In this document: one piece after another, positions 46,151 through 59,839 of the stretch
Position numbering within the stretch: the stretch's first letter is position 1
How the letters are laid out: each line of letters opens with the position of its first letter
DNA from: Lyophyllum atratum
Lineage: Eukaryota > Basidiomycota > Agaricomycetes > Agaricales > Lyophyllaceae
Assembly: GCA_014905825.1 (NCBI GenBank)
Contig: JACGCN010000001.1
Location: 124,001-188,000, forward strand
Direction of reading: 5' to 3'
Length of the DNA stretch: 64,000 nucleotides
Program-made: the position numbers and the translations under genes
The notes under the pieces: model-generated
The model's input: the letters and a program-made list of their open reading frames with translations, nothing else
Told to the model about the DNA's origin: nothing
The model's database searches: none

Positions 46151-47326
46151 ATGTCGATTGACCTGGAATGGACAAAGTTGGACTCGTCGCTCTCCACCTA
46201 CCTCGTCGATGTCCTCAATCGCCAGTTAGCCAATGCAGAACGGCCCTCTTTCATAGGCCCCGTCGAAGTCACCTCTCTAGACTTCGGCTCAACCTCCCCC
46301 GATGTCGAACTCGTTGACCTGCGAGACATCTACCGCGACTTCCTCGAAGACGACGACGACGACGACCTGGATCGTGGTCCCGTGAAGGTCACAGAAGGTG
46401 CAGAGGACGAAGACAGCTTCGAGTGGGTATCCAGAAGGGCAGTCGTACGGGAAGAAGGACTCGCGTACCACCACCTGCCCCCCCATGTGCGCTACGGACT
46501 ATACGGCTCTGCAAGCATGTTTTCCGCACCCCCCTCACTCGGCAACCCGATGGACCCGTGGAATCCTGGTATGAGCCTCCCAAGTCTTATGGACCACAGA
46601 TCGCCGTACTCACCCTGGCCGGTGGGACGCAGCCCCTCCCCCGCCACCCCCTTCTACGCCACGCACGACGCTGAACCCGAGTACCCCAACGTCTCCCCGC
46701 GCCTCCCGCACCTCTCATCACACTCTCATTCCCAGTCTGCACCCACCGAACCCCTGCCTACCCAGGAGCCGCCACCGCCACCCCAACCCCAACACCCGAA
46801 CCTCCAAGTGCACCTCCATGTAAATTGGCACTCCGACCTCCGCATCACTCTGACCACCTCACTGCTCATAAACTACCCCTCCCCCATGTTCATGTCCCTC
46901 CCCATCAAGCTCTCCATCACCGGCCTCGTGTTCACCGGCGAGCTCGCCGTCGCGTACGAGGGCGAGCGCAGACGCGTGCATATTTGTATCCTAGACAATC
47001 TGGACCCCTACGGCCCCGCATGCGACCGCTCCAAACGCGACTCCGTCAGCAGCACGCCGCCCGAGCTCGACGACGACGCCCCTCCCACCGGTGGGGGTGG
47101 TGGTGGTGTACCCCCCTCCGCCTCGCCGCGCTCGTCGAAACCGCTTCCGGTGGGGCAGAGGCTGCTGCCGTCGATATATATTGAGAGCGAGATTGGGCAG
47201 GCGGATAAGCATGTGCTGAAGAATGTGACGAGGGTGGAGAGGTTTATACAGGATGTGATTAGGAAGACGGTGGAGGAGGAGTTGGTGTTTCCGAATTTTC
47301 ATACCCTGGTTATGGGGGAGCCGTGA
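46151..47326 (+). CDS. MDM12: Mdm12, ERMES complex subunit
   Basis: Single exon of 391 residues with an SMP lipid-transfer domain. The start MSIDLEWTKLDSSLSTYLVD and FIGPVEVTSLDFGS, DVELVDLRDIYRDFLEDD match the Mdm12 N-terminus. A Pro/Ser-rich insertion (about 115-225) follows. The domain then resumes with LQVHLHVNWHSDLRITLTTS, PIKLSITGLVFTGELAVAYE and, after a Gly/Pro loop, YIESEIGQADKHVLKNVTRV to FPNFHTLVMGEP. Mdm12 bridges Mmm1 (ER) and Mdm10/Mdm34 (mitochondria), supporting phospholipid exchange and mitochondrial shape. I chose ATG 46151. The nested transposon pair ends 30 bp upstream, so promoter and leader are partly transposon-derived. Confidence 0.92.
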   Translation: MSIDLEWTKLDSSLSTYLVDVLNRQLANAERPSFIGPVEVTSLDFGSTSPDVELVDLRDIYRDFLEDDDDDDLDRGPVKVTEGAEDEDSFEWVSRRAVVREEGLAYHHLPPHVRYGLYGSASMFSAPPSLGNPMDPWNPGMSLPSLMDHRSPYSPWPVGRSPSPATPFYATHDAEPEYPNVSPRLPHLSSHSHSQSAPTEPLPTQEPPPPPQPQHPNLQVHLHVNWHSDLRITLTTSLLINYPSPMFMSLPIKLSITGLVFTGELAVAYEGERRRVHICILDNLDPYGPACDRSKRDSVSSTPPELDDDAPPTGGGGGGVPPSASPRSSKPLPVGQRLLPSIYIESEIGQADKHVLKNVTRVERFIQDVIRKTVEEELVFPNFHTLVMGEP

Positions 47327-47771
47327 GGAGGGGGGAGTTAGGAGTGGGGGTGCGGTGTGTGGGGGAGGGGTGAGGGTATGTAGATCTTTGTAAATGTATG
47401 TGATCCCGTTAGAATGGTGTTATCTGTAACAGCTCTTACTCTATCTGCAGCTCTTGCGTATCGACTGGACGCGGACTGGACCCGGCACGACGTGTGGGTG
47501 CAGTTTTCGAGCCCCTCCTGAATATGGACAAGACGCAAGTATCTATGAATATGTTTGACTTCCGAGAACCTCCCCGTGGCCTCCTCGGGGGCGGCGGTTC
47601 GACCCATCTCCCATCATCTTGGTTGCTTGCTTTTCCAAATGCATACACCCAGCCGCGTCCCCCTCTCGTCATACATCACCACCAGTCGTCGAACCGACCC
47701 GAGCCTCATCCTTGCCATCGGTCTATATCACCCCCCGCCCCCGTGGGCACCCCTCTCGCCATGGAAGACAT
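47327..47771. other. Spacer between MDM12 and the tRNA gene
   Basis: MDM12 3' region. No supported feature. Confidence 0.4.
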
Positions 47772-47878
47772 GGTGAGATGGCCGAGCGGTCTAAGGCGCC
47801 AGACTAAGGTTGGACTGTACAGCGACCATGTTCCATCTGGTCTCTTCGGGGGCGGGGGTTCGAATCCCCCTCTCATCA
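47772..47878 (+). tRNA. tRNA-Leu (AAG) with intron
   Basis: 107 nt. The acceptor stem GGTGAGA pairs with TCTCATC (one G-U pair). D-arm GCCGAGCGGTCTAAGGC, anticodon stem CCAGA/TCTGG with CTAAGG giving anticodon AAG, a type II long variable arm (CTCTTCGGGGGC), and T-arm GGGGGTTCGAATCCCCC. About 25 nt after position 37 (TTGGACTGTACAGCGACCAT and on) form the expected nuclear tRNA intron. A and B boxes are intact, so the gene looks functional. Confidence 0.92.
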
Positions 47879-48425
47879 TGCATGTATAGGATGTGGAAAC
47901 CTTTTTCTGTTTTGTTGAGCCACGCACATCGCGCTTGATATAGAGAGGCGCGTTCGTTGTTCTACCAAGGACCCTCTCGTGTCAGAGGACTCAGTGGGTT
48001 ATGTGGTAGACCTATCACGTACCCTTCGTCCAATTTGTTGGAATACGAGGTCGGCCTCAGAAAGTACCCTTTCGCTTTTGCTAGCTGGGACTCCATCTTG
48101 CATGCCAGCCTGGGGTGCTATTCCACGTCGCAACTATCACCAATCGTGGATGTAGCATTCAAATAGAGGCTGTCCTTAATCTGCGTCTTCTGCCGCCATC
48201 ACATTGCAGGTGACCTCCCAGGTCCGTTTGATCAAAGAACAACCGCCAAGGGCTCGAGATGGGCAAAGCAATAATTAGATCTGTACCCGACCTCGTTCTC
48301 TCCCCTGTATACTTTCTCTGGGTCCTTGATGAGATCGTTGTCATTTACCATTCGTAGGACGAAGCAACTAATAATTTAGTAAAATCACATCTGCTAACAA
48401 TACACGTAGGAGGAATCCTCGATAG
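47879..48425. other. Spacer between tRNA-Leu and ELP3
   Basis: tRNA 3' flank and ELP3 downstream sequence; no supported gene. Confidence 0.4.
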
Positions 48426-50854
<2,429 letters not shown>

Positions 50855-50863
50855 AATTTAAAT

Positions 50864-51142
50864 ATGCCGCATGCGCGCAACCGCATTCTGCTCGACGTCG
50901 ACGGCGTTCCCCTCCGACTGGATTTTGCAGGAAGGCGCATGATATCTGTTTGGATGCGCGTCGGGAAGGCGACTATCATCATTGACCTCGGGCTCCAGCC
51001 ATTGGTAGACTCGGAAACCCGACGATGCCAGTGCCCTTGGCAACAGACAATGAGGTTGGAGCTCAGGTTTGATGAATCACTCATATACTCGTACCTAGAT
51101 CAAATTATGAGGACCGCCCTAACCGAAGGATTGTCAGCTTGA
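50864..51142 (+). CDS. Possible small ORF between ELP3 and the membrane protein gene
   Basis: Open frame starting MPHARNRILLDVDGVPLRLD and ending RTALTEGLSA. No family recognised. It overlaps the upstream region of ELP3 on the other strand and lies 40 bp before the next gene, so it may just be leader sequence. Confidence 0.2.
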   Translation: MPHARNRILLDVDGVPLRLDFAGRRMISVWMRVGKATIIIDLGLQPLVDSETRRCQCPWQQTMRLELRFDESLIYSYLDQIMRTALTEGLSA

Positions 51143-51182
51143 TGCTGACCCCGACATCTCGTCCTTCTCCTCTACCTTATCA

Positions 51183-52869
51183 ATGCACCTGCATTTTCGG
51201 TTTTTTCTTCCCCTCTTTCTCTTTTATTTTTGGCGGGCAGAAGCCGGTGCTGTGAATCGGACCATCGACGATACCACAGGCGACGCGGTCACCGGAGCCC
51301 GACCTATTTATCTTCCTGCTACGCCCGGTGTCTGGGAGAATGCAGCTTGCACAGGGTGCGCAGTGAAGCCTGATCCCGCTCAGGCTTTCAAGGGATCCTG
51401 GACGGCTGCAACATACAACAAGGACCTTGCGTCGATGTCGATTGAGTTGTCATTCACAGGTACGCCGAGTAAAAACCTCGCGCATAGTGAAATTCGATTG
51501 ACGACTATGTACTCTTCAGGGACCGCCATTTATGTGTTTTTCATCCTCGCAAACTTCGTCGCGGACGGCGTCACCACCGAGACGGCGTGTAATTTCACTT
51601 TGGACGGTCGCGCAGCTGGATCGTTCAATCACGTCCCTTCCACAAGTACTGCACTAGAATATAATGCCCTCAGCTTCTCCCAAACCAGTTTGAAAAATGT
51701 TGACCACAAGCTCGTTATATCGACATCGGGGATTACTGACCGGAACATTTTTGTCAACTTTGATTATGCCATATACACGTGCGTGGACATCACTCCTTGA
51801 GCGCTCCTGAAAATGCTAATCCATTTAATTCAGATTCGATGATACCCCCACACCTACACCCACTCCTCTGCCAACTAGCACCCCGACAACTACGCCAAAC
51901 ACCACGTCGACATCGGCTACGAGTTCCAGCTCACCTGGCACACCCACCACATCTCAATCCACGACTCGCACGCAGGAGTCGCAGACTTCGACCTCGACCT
52001 CCGATAATTCCAATGGGTCGTCAAGTTCGAAACTGAATATTGGCGCGATTGCCGGAGGTGTCGCTGGCGGAGTCGTGGCTATTCTGGCCCTCATTCTATT
52101 ATTTATCTGTTTCCGCCGACGAAGGCGCTCACCCAACCCTTCGCACAACGGATTTTCAATTGATGGCGAGTCTCCAATGGCGCCTGCCTTCACTGGCAGC
52201 CAATACAGGGGTGCGGTCACGCCTTACGCCCTAGACACAACATCATCCTCAGCACGATACCGTGCCCGACCAGACACCCAAAGTGACTTCCTGCAATCGG
52301 GGACTATCCGCTCTCCTTATTCTCCCCATCCCGAAATGCCATCGTTCTACGGCGCACTTGATCAGCAGAACCCCATGACCAGTCCTTCACGGACAAACAG
52401 CGACATGGTTGACCCGAGCATACCGTCTAGCTATAGCGATGCGTATGGTGGCATGGCTTCCGACAGCTCTGCATATGGGGGTCTTGCGACGGCTGCTAGT
52501 GCCGCTGGTCCTCCCCTGGTCCACGTTCGTTCCGGCTCAACCGCCACGCAAGACTCCAGCAGAGAGGCGGTGCGGCGGGCGCGCCAATCAGAAATTGACC
52601 AACGGCTGCGTGTGGTGAGGCGGGAGATGCACGATTTGAAGACCGATATCACGACGGAAACCCCACGACGGGAGTCGGTGCGCTCTACAGGCAGGACGCG
52701 CACCGATGAGGCGGAGATATCTGAGATGCGGGAGCAGATGCGGCTGATGCAGGAGCAGATTGAGTTCCTGAGGGGGCAGCAGCAGTCGGAGTGGGCACAG
52801 GGGTTGTCGGATGAGCCACCGCCTGGTTACGCAGACGCGGCTCCAAGCCTTCTGAGGGCGCAGAACTGA
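51183..52869 (+). CDS. Type I membrane protein with Ser/Thr stalk and coiled-coil tail
   Basis: Two exons (51183-51778 and 51834-52869) join in frame to 543 residues. A signal peptide (MHLHFRFFLPLFLFYFWRAE) is followed by an extracellular domain of about 180 residues with a jelly-roll-like look (WENAACTGCAVKPDPAQAFK, SIELSFTGTPS, AIYVFFILANF, CNFTLDG). A Thr/Ser/Pro stalk and one transmembrane helix (IAGGVAGGVVAILALILLFI, about 285-305) with a basic stop (FRRRRR) follow. The cytosolic tail contains a coiled coil (SEIDQRLRVVRREMHDLK; ISEMREQMRLMQEQIEFLRG) and a PPPGY motif that could recruit a WW-domain protein or ubiquitin ligase. This architecture is, from memory, common in agaricomycetes; ligand and role unknown. 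Confidence 0.75.
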
Positions 52870-53118
52870 CTCCTTGCATATTTATATCTCGTACACACAT
52901 AAGTTATTCTTTCATTGTACTTACCATCATCCCATCTTTTGAACGACCGCTGTGGTCGAAGTAATTTGTTGATTCGGAAGAGAGCGGCGCGTGGTAGTCA
53001 CAAAGCATGTGATCTTTGACCCCATCATAACACCGCGACTTGAAGGCGGCCAACACCTTGTGCACGCCGTTTTTCGTCCTCCATGGTTCAGCATCTCCAC
53101 GTATCTATCTCTATATCA

Positions 53119-56100
53119 TGAGTGCAATAACTCCCCCTGCTGCAGCTCTGTATGAAATCTTCTATGGCGCCAAGCACTCGGACGATGACGAACTGGACCT
53201 CGACATCGAACAAATGGACGCCGACAGGCGGTCGCATCCAAGCGAGCAACCTGGCAAATACACGAAGCCCTCGATATACGTCGAGACATTTGAAAGTGTG
53301 TAAATTTTCTGGAAGCATACGCAGGGTTTCTGAGCTTAACGAGCAATCAGAAATGATCCATACAGTTTGCAACGGTGAAACCCATCTCCTCACCGACAAG
53401 GAGCTCAACATTCTAGACGCGATATCTTGTCTTTCATGTGCGTGGACTGTTCACTTTAAATCTGGGGATCGTTATTCAAATTGTCGCCCCAGATTACGCC
53501 CGGTATTGCCTTTTCCGTTTGATCCTGCGCAAGGCCGACACATGGCATACCCTCGCCTCCATGGAAAAATTCAAGAGAGAAGTCGGCGAGGACGGTCTCC
53601 ATCATGCGATCGAGGCGTTATGTCGTCCTATAAAGGAGCTTGGGATCAAGCAGGAAGTCAAGGAGGAAGAGATGCCTGTGGATTCGGGTGTGCCGGAGAG
53701 GAAGATTATCGACCTCACGCTGGACCTTGACGACGAGGACCAGAAGCCCGATATCAGGAACGCTGAAGCGGGCCCGTCGAGATTAAGAGATCAAGACATC
53801 AAGCCTTCGCTGGACGGCCTGCTCAGCGCTCCTAATGCCCCGCCCTACGAGCCAGACTTTGACTTCTTCATGGAAGACGAATCCACCATGGATTTGAGCG
53901 AAGCACTTAACAAGCTGAATGCTGATCAACTCAGGGATCTTATCAAAAGGACCAGAACGAAGCCAGACAAGATGACCGTACGTGGTTGCGCTTTCCCTCT
54001 GATTGTCGATTTACACTTTTCTTTCACAATAGAAACCTTACATGGTGGCCGCGTTGCTCATTTATGCGTCGACGCAGACACCGCTTGGCTTCACAGCCAC
54101 TGGCAAGGGCGTGCGCAACGGCAAAGCCAGCAACGATGGCCTTCGGCAAATGACACTACCATTTAAAATCAAGGGCAAGGCAGCACAGGAGACGCAGGAA
54201 CGTCGTTTACTGCAGATGGCTCTGGAAAAGCTCGGTGCGTTCTGGATACCTGGCTTGTGGCCATACCCACTCATAACACGCCTTGTACGTAGGCAAAAGT
54301 GTTCGCGTCAACGTTGACCTCTACTGGCTTATGGCACGAGTGAATGTCATATACGACCGCTGCACCGAATACCCCAAATCACTTCTTGTCCCCTCCCTCC
54401 TCACCTCCTTCAAGAAGCGCACCTACCCCGAATACAATTACGAGCGGGATATCACCATCTGGGAAACGCGCGAAGAGCTCATGGACTACTTCGAAGCACT
54501 CCGGGTGGAAGCCGCCATCGCACACGAGCTCGAGCCACCACCGCCTGGTAGGTCTGTCAGTAAGACCCCGGCAGTTGTTCCAGGTAATAGGAACAAATTC
54601 GTTACACCGGCCTCGCCTGCGCCCGGCAGAAACCGCGCCACTCCCCTGCGGACCCCGATGAGTGGTGCCTCGGGAGCTCGGTTTACCGAGAGTCCTGCTG
54701 TTTGTAAGAAGGAGGAGGATCCACAGGCCGAAGGAATAGGAGACGGGGGAGAGGATGTCGAGGAGCCCATCAAGGTGCGGACGGCACGGCGGGTTAAGCA
54801 GTACTTCGATGAGGTCGTGCTGCCAAAATGGAAGGAACTCGTTCTTGATAAGCAGCACCGGGATTTCAAGGAAAGGACACCGGGGCTGGAACGATTTGAA
54901 CCTGGTAGGCACTTTCGATCCATGGCACACGCGAAACAACTGATACGTTTCTCGGCGCAGGTTTTGTGTACACTCGCCTTTTCAGCAAGGTAATGCGGGC
55001 TTTAGCGACCCTACAGCTCCATGAAGAAGAGGCTGCAGTGCTCGAGGCCTTGTTAGACCAGCGTTTCTGGCGGCGGGGCAAGCGCGCAAAGTGGTATGAG
55101 CGGCGGGCTATCCTGCAGATGACTTATTTATGTAAATATGAGGATGAAGAGGTGACGAAGACAGATATGACCGTGCTCCGTCGGGCAGTGGAGGGTGTAC
55201 ATGAAGCATTGAAAGACGAGGACACTGGTCTTGGTGAGTTCCTTGTAAACGTAAGCCTAACTCTTCGCTAATCTGATGATAATTGAATAGTGTTTCGTCC
55301 GGGTTTCGTAAGACGGCTTCGCAGGTTGGAGAAGAAGCTGAAGGTACCAGAGGAGGAACGGTGCTTCTCCGAAGGCGAACTGAGAACTGCGAATGTCGTC
55401 CAGTTCACAGCTGAGAGACTGTTCAAGACGTCGAAAAGTCTGAAGCTGGATGCCAATGGACGACCTATAGATGGCAACGAGGGAAATGGGGATAGAATTA
55501 GAATCTACTTTTCGCCTCTAGCCGCGAAAGCCGTAGTCATGACAGGGACGGTTGCTGACAAGGAGAATAAACCAGCCGTAAGCCATCTCTTCATTACGTT
55601 ATGCTTTGACTAATGTCAACGCAGGCGAGAAACCCCTCGGACACATGGAAATGGAAAGGGAAATCGATATGGAGGGGCGTTAACGGCGAGGAACTTAACG
55701 TCGAGAGCCGCACGCTCCAATACTATGAGAGTCTAGGCTATAAAGGGTTTGTCACTACATATGTACCTGTCTTGCTCGCTAACTACGATCCCTAGCTTTC
55801 ACTCCGAGAGCCGAGTCCTCACTACCATCTTTGCTTTGCTTTTCTGGGATATCATCTTTGCGGATGTGCCCGGGGCTTTCGAGACACCGCACCAGACAGC
55901 GCCACTCGATCTGGCGGAAGACTCGTTCTATCGTGCCCGGAAAGGGTCCATTGACGCGAGGCTTCAGGAGATCAAGATGAAAGGCCGGGCCCAAGAGATC
56001 CTCAGGCGACATGATGAACTCTACCGGGAAAAGAAGACGTGGTGCGTTGGCGTTCAGTGGGATATCTGTGAAAAACAGGATCTCCTGGAGATCGTCGAGG

Positions 56101-56786
56101 TAAGTCCGCACTTCAGCTTCGCTGCATCGTGTCCACTGACGCTCACTTAATCGATCTACAGTGCCTTGGGGGAGAATCATTATCTATCATATGCCGATTG
56201 TTCTGTGAGGATTACGCCGGAAGAAGTAGCGGTGTGCCTGACCTTATTGTGTGGGATACCGGGAGGGGTCTGTGTAAGTTTGTCGAGGTCAAGGGACCTA
56301 ATGACAGAGCCCAAGAGAATCAGAAGGTTCGTTTCTGAAATGGAAATACCCACCTATAGACGTCTCACCGAGCTCCATTGATAGCTTTGGTTCGATTCTC
56401 TCCTCGGGGCTGGCGCAGATGTCGAGATTTGCAATGTCCTCGACCAAAATAATCCACCTCGACCTAAATCGACGAAGCCCAAGAAGGCACCACGCCGCGA
56501 CGCGAAGAACTCGAAAGGAAAGGGCAAGGGGCGAGTCGGAGACTCTGATGTGGAATTAGACTCGGATGCCGTTGACCCCGCTGACCTGCCGGACGAAGAG
56601 TCTTGGGGGTCGCCTCCCATCCTGGGGAAGCGCCGTCTCCGACCACCGGACGAAAACGACGATCAGCTCCCTACATTCCCTTCCTCTGCGACACCGCCAA
56701 ACACACCCCCCATCCCGCTGTCTCGTCTTACAAGCCGTGTTGAGGTTATCCTCCCGTCGCCAAAGAGACGGAAGATTGGGTCTTGA
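53119..56786 (+). CDS. FAN1: FAN1-like structure-specific nuclease (VRR-NUC)
   Basis: Multi-exon gene of roughly 950-1000 residues. The start MSAITPPAAALYEIFYG leads to ARYCLFRLILRKADTWH, then a SAP-like segment (ALNKLNADQLRDLIKRTRTK). The central TPR-like region includes FVYTRLFSKVMRALATLQL and RRGKRAKWYERRAILQMTYL. The C-terminal VRR-NUC nuclease domain has GFHSESRVLTTIFALLFWDI, SGVPDLIVWDTGRGLCKFVE and VKGPNDRAQENQK, giving the PD-(D/E)xK residues. FAN1 cleaves flaps and interstrand-crosslinked DNA in the nucleus. The tail after the nuclease is a basic, Ser/Pro-rich extension (KGKGKGRVGDSD; LPSPKRRKIGS). Exon joins were checked at the N-terminus and are in frame there. Confidence 0.88.
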
Positions 56787-57207
56787 CCACCCGGTTTTTT
56801 GCTGCTTGTTATCCTTTTGATCTTGCTTGACAGGCTTTTGCTATCGATATCATTATTTCTGGTTCGCGATTCTATCTATCTTACTTATTGTATCCTTTAT
56901 TTGTATTCCTACCGAGGTGTATACCCCACATGACTCACCCCATCCTGGACTCGTTGTCTACCTATCGGCGTGGTATCGGCGTGGTTGAACCACGCCGATT
57001 TCCTGCGAACTTAGAACGTACAACTAATTGTTCAAAAGATCAGCTGCCTACATATTCACAACGTGTGTTCACACCGTTCTACACTAATAGATCCAAGAGC
57101 CATGCCAATCATGGATATAATTACACCCTTCTCATTGGCCGTCGGTGGGCCGCAGCCCATATCAAAAGGTACTTAACGCACTGAGATCGATCTCACACAC
57201 AACAACT
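56787..57207. other. Promoter region of the tartrate dehydrogenase-like gene
   Basis: Between FAN1 and the next plus-strand gene. It has a short direct repeat around 56960-56995 (GGCGTGGTATCGGCGTGGTT). No gene. Confidence 0.4.
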
Positions 57208-58437
57208 ATGAGCTCTCAACGGTCATACACAATCGCGGTGCTCGCAGGCGATGGAATTGGCCTGGAGGTGATGCCCCCTGCCCTACGATGTCTGGAGGCT
57301 GCAGCTACTCGATTCGGCTTTCGTTTCGAGTTTCGCTCCTTCCCGTGGGGTTCATGCACGTACTATCTCGAGCACGGAAAGATGCTTCCAGATGACTGGA
57401 AAGCGCATCTACAGGCATGCGATGCCATCTTCTTCGGCGCAGGTGAGATCATCGATTAGATCAAATAACCGATGCACAGCCTCGACGACATAAAGGCTCA
57501 CTATTATCATAGTTGGAGATTGGTTGGAGATCCAGCGAGGGTTCCCGATCATATTTCGTTATGGGGAAGCATCCTGACATTTCGGAGGGAGTTCGATCAG
57601 TACATCAACCTCAGGCCGTGTCGTTTAATTCCAGGTGTCACCTCGCCCCTGGCAAATCGAGATGGGAAGCACATCGATTTCATTACAGTCCGCGAGAATA
57701 CAGAAGGAGAGTACAGCTCCATCGGCGGAAAGATCTTCGAGGGCACAGAGAGAGAGACGGTTATCCAAAACACGGTGTTCACACGTGTCGGCGTTGATCG
57801 AGTGGTGAGGTACGCGTTCGAGCTTGCGAGGAGCCGCCCAGCGAAGAAGTTGACGTCTGCCACGAAATCGAATGGGATCTCTATCACGATGCCGTACTGG
57901 GACGAGAGGGTGGAGGAGATTGGGAAAGAGTTCCCTGACGTCACAGTGGAGAAATATCACATCGATATCCTATGCGCCCACTTCGTCCTGCGCCCACACA
58001 CGTTTGATGTCGTGGTGGGATCTAACCTATTCGGCGACATTCTCTCCGACCTGGGACCAGCATGCACTGGGACAATAGGCATCGCACCATCGGCGAACCT
58101 CAACCCTTCAGCGAGACGGGACGACACTACTAAGGAGTGGCTACCAAGTTTATTCGAGCCTGTGCATGGCAGCGCTCCAGATATTGCGGGGAAGGGAATC
58201 GCGAATCCGATTGGGATGATCTGGGCGGGGCAGATGATGTTGGATTATCTCGGAGAGAAGGACGCGGCACATGCTCTGATGCATGCAATAGAGGCGGTGT
58301 TGGCGAGGGCGAAAGATGCTCAGGCACGGGGAGATACGGATGTGCTTACCCCCGACATGCATGGGAGAGGGACAACCGAGGGATTGGGGCGTGACATAGA
58401 GGATGCGATACGCGAAGCATGGGATAGGTCGATTTAA
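57208..58437 (+). CDS. Tartrate/D-malate dehydrogenase-like enzyme (isopropylmalate dehydrogenase family), apparent frameshift
   Basis: NAD-dependent beta-decarboxylating dehydrogenase. Exon 1 (57208-57443) encodes MSSQRSYTIAVLAGDGIGLE to ACDAIFFGA. Exon 2 encodes VGDPARVPDHISLWGSILTF, FITVRENTEGEYSSIGG, the catalytic-Lys segment TSATKSNGISITMPYWDERV, metal-binding NLFGDILSDLGPACTGTIGI and LFEPVHGSAPDIAGKGIANP. These match the TtuC-like tartrate dehydrogenase/decarboxylase branch rather than Leu biosynthesis. Total length would be normal (about 380). The problem is the exon join: after the acceptor ATAG at 57522 the sequence has TTGGAGATTGG followed by TTGGAGATCC, an 11-bp near-duplication that puts exon 2 out of frame with exon 1. 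An open frame from ATG 57472 within the intron covers exon 2 but lacks the nucleotide-binding start. Confidence 0.75.
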
Positions 58438-58790
58438 ATTCGGTATCGTTTTCTGGCATAGAACCAGGGTAACGGTTAACGTTCGACGTTGTTAATAAAT
58501 GCAGGGATACAATCTGCATGAATTGGGGCCAAGTGTCAAGGTAATGGACTCTGGTTAAGACTCGATATGACCTTACCCTAAAAATGGTAGTACAAAAACT
58601 TTGCGAGCTTGTGGCACAGAAATCAGTCAGGATGGAAGTGGTGGACGTAATTGTTCAACATTCAGAGTCGAACCGATGAGTCAAGCGCATTAGAGTTAAC
58701 TGCGCCCGTGGCAGAACACACGAAAAACAAGCCTTCGACTCGTCAAAGCTTCAAGCTTCAAAGCTTCCGACAGGCTGAGGGAGGCTGAGG
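58438..58790. other. Intergenic stretch with a tRNA-like relic
   Basis: 3' flank of the dehydrogenase gene up to the TIR element. It contains the tRNA-like sequence listed separately and a CTTCAAAGCTT palindrome-rich patch at about 58745-58768. Confidence 0.4.
58655..58715 (-). other. tRNA-like relic / possible SINE head
   Basis: On the minus strand, GGCGCAGTTAACTC... resembles an A box, GCGCA...TGCGC a D-arm, and GGTTCGACTC is a near-perfect B box. No acceptor stem pairs and the anticodon arm is broken, so it is not a working tRNA. Confidence 0.35.
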
Positions 58791-59839
58791 CCCAGTGAAA
58801 AGTCGGTCGGGCGGAATTGAGCCTATTCAAGCCAAACGGTAGTCAATCGAGCCAAATCTACCCAAAATATCATTTGTTGTAACTCATCCAATGGTTTGTG
58901 ATCAAGTTCAGCCAATGTCGTGAACTCGAGATGACTTCGTGAATTGACTTCATCAAATGGACATGTGAAATCCGTCCGACTCTAACTTTTGTATCGTCAT
59001 GGTCATCTCAACAGAATACTCCCTCAAAGCCATTGTTTGCTCTTGTTTCAGAGCGAACTTGGCGCGAAATACATAAGTCAGACGGAGGCCGCAAAACGAC
59101 TTCTTCATTTCTTTCCCCCCAACCACCATATTCTCGAGATCCCGTCTCTCCAAACTCTCCACTCCGAACGCCCGCCGCATATACTTACTCGCGTAGTTTC
59201 CATCAGCATCGCGCTTACCTTACATGGCTCCTCCCGCCTGATCGCGATCAAGCAGCAACCGCGCGCCCATCAAAATTCGGTAGCATTCGCGAACCATGAA
59301 GGCATCTTGGTATGTGCATATCGCCGATCACATGGATCACACTCTGATTGAGAAGCAACAGTAGGACCAGCTCAAGCCAAGCATTTAGGGTGTTCAAGGC
59401 GCCCTATTCGTCGTACGTCAATGTTTTGCTTTGCTTTCGTGCCGTTTAATCCTGTTTTGTTGATAAGGGAACATATTCGGGCAGGCTAGCGCGATCGCGG
59501 TAGATGGCGGGTAGTGGAATTATTGGGTGAGGGACGGCGGATGCGCTGAGGGTCTGTACGTATGTATGCGTATTTTAGTTGCGTATTTTTGCCCATGTAT
59601 TTATTTGAGTCAATATATTTTCAATTGAACAAAATTGAACAAAACTGAGAAATATCGAGCAAGAACGAGGCGCTGCGGAGAGACCTATATAGCTTGATCA
59701 TGCTCGATATGGCTGGATAGATGGCCGGAATCTCGAGCCAGGGGGAGTCGAACTGAGCAGTTTCGGACGATTCGTATCGTGGCCGTTTGCGCTCGTTTGC
59801 GCTCAATTCGGCACGACCGACTTTTCACTGGGGCTGAGG
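58783..59839. mobile_element. About 1.04-kb TIR element (58791-59831), hAT-like, non-autonomous
   Basis: Left end CCCAGTGAAAAGTCGGTCGG then GCGGAATTGAGC matches the reverse complement of the right end over about 31 bp, with two or three differences. GGCTGAGG flanks both sides (58783-58790 and 59832-59839), a candidate 8-bp target duplication, though GGCTGAGG is also present at 58773, so it is not conclusive. CAGTG ends fit hAT. The interior has no transposase, only a weak open frame (58989-59351, plus) of no known family. TTGAGC/CGAGC-type subterminal motifs are frequent. Confidence 0.7.

Noticed and set aside
56386..56400. GGTTCGATTCTC resembling a tRNA B box
   Set aside because: It encodes the WFDSLL segment of FAN1.
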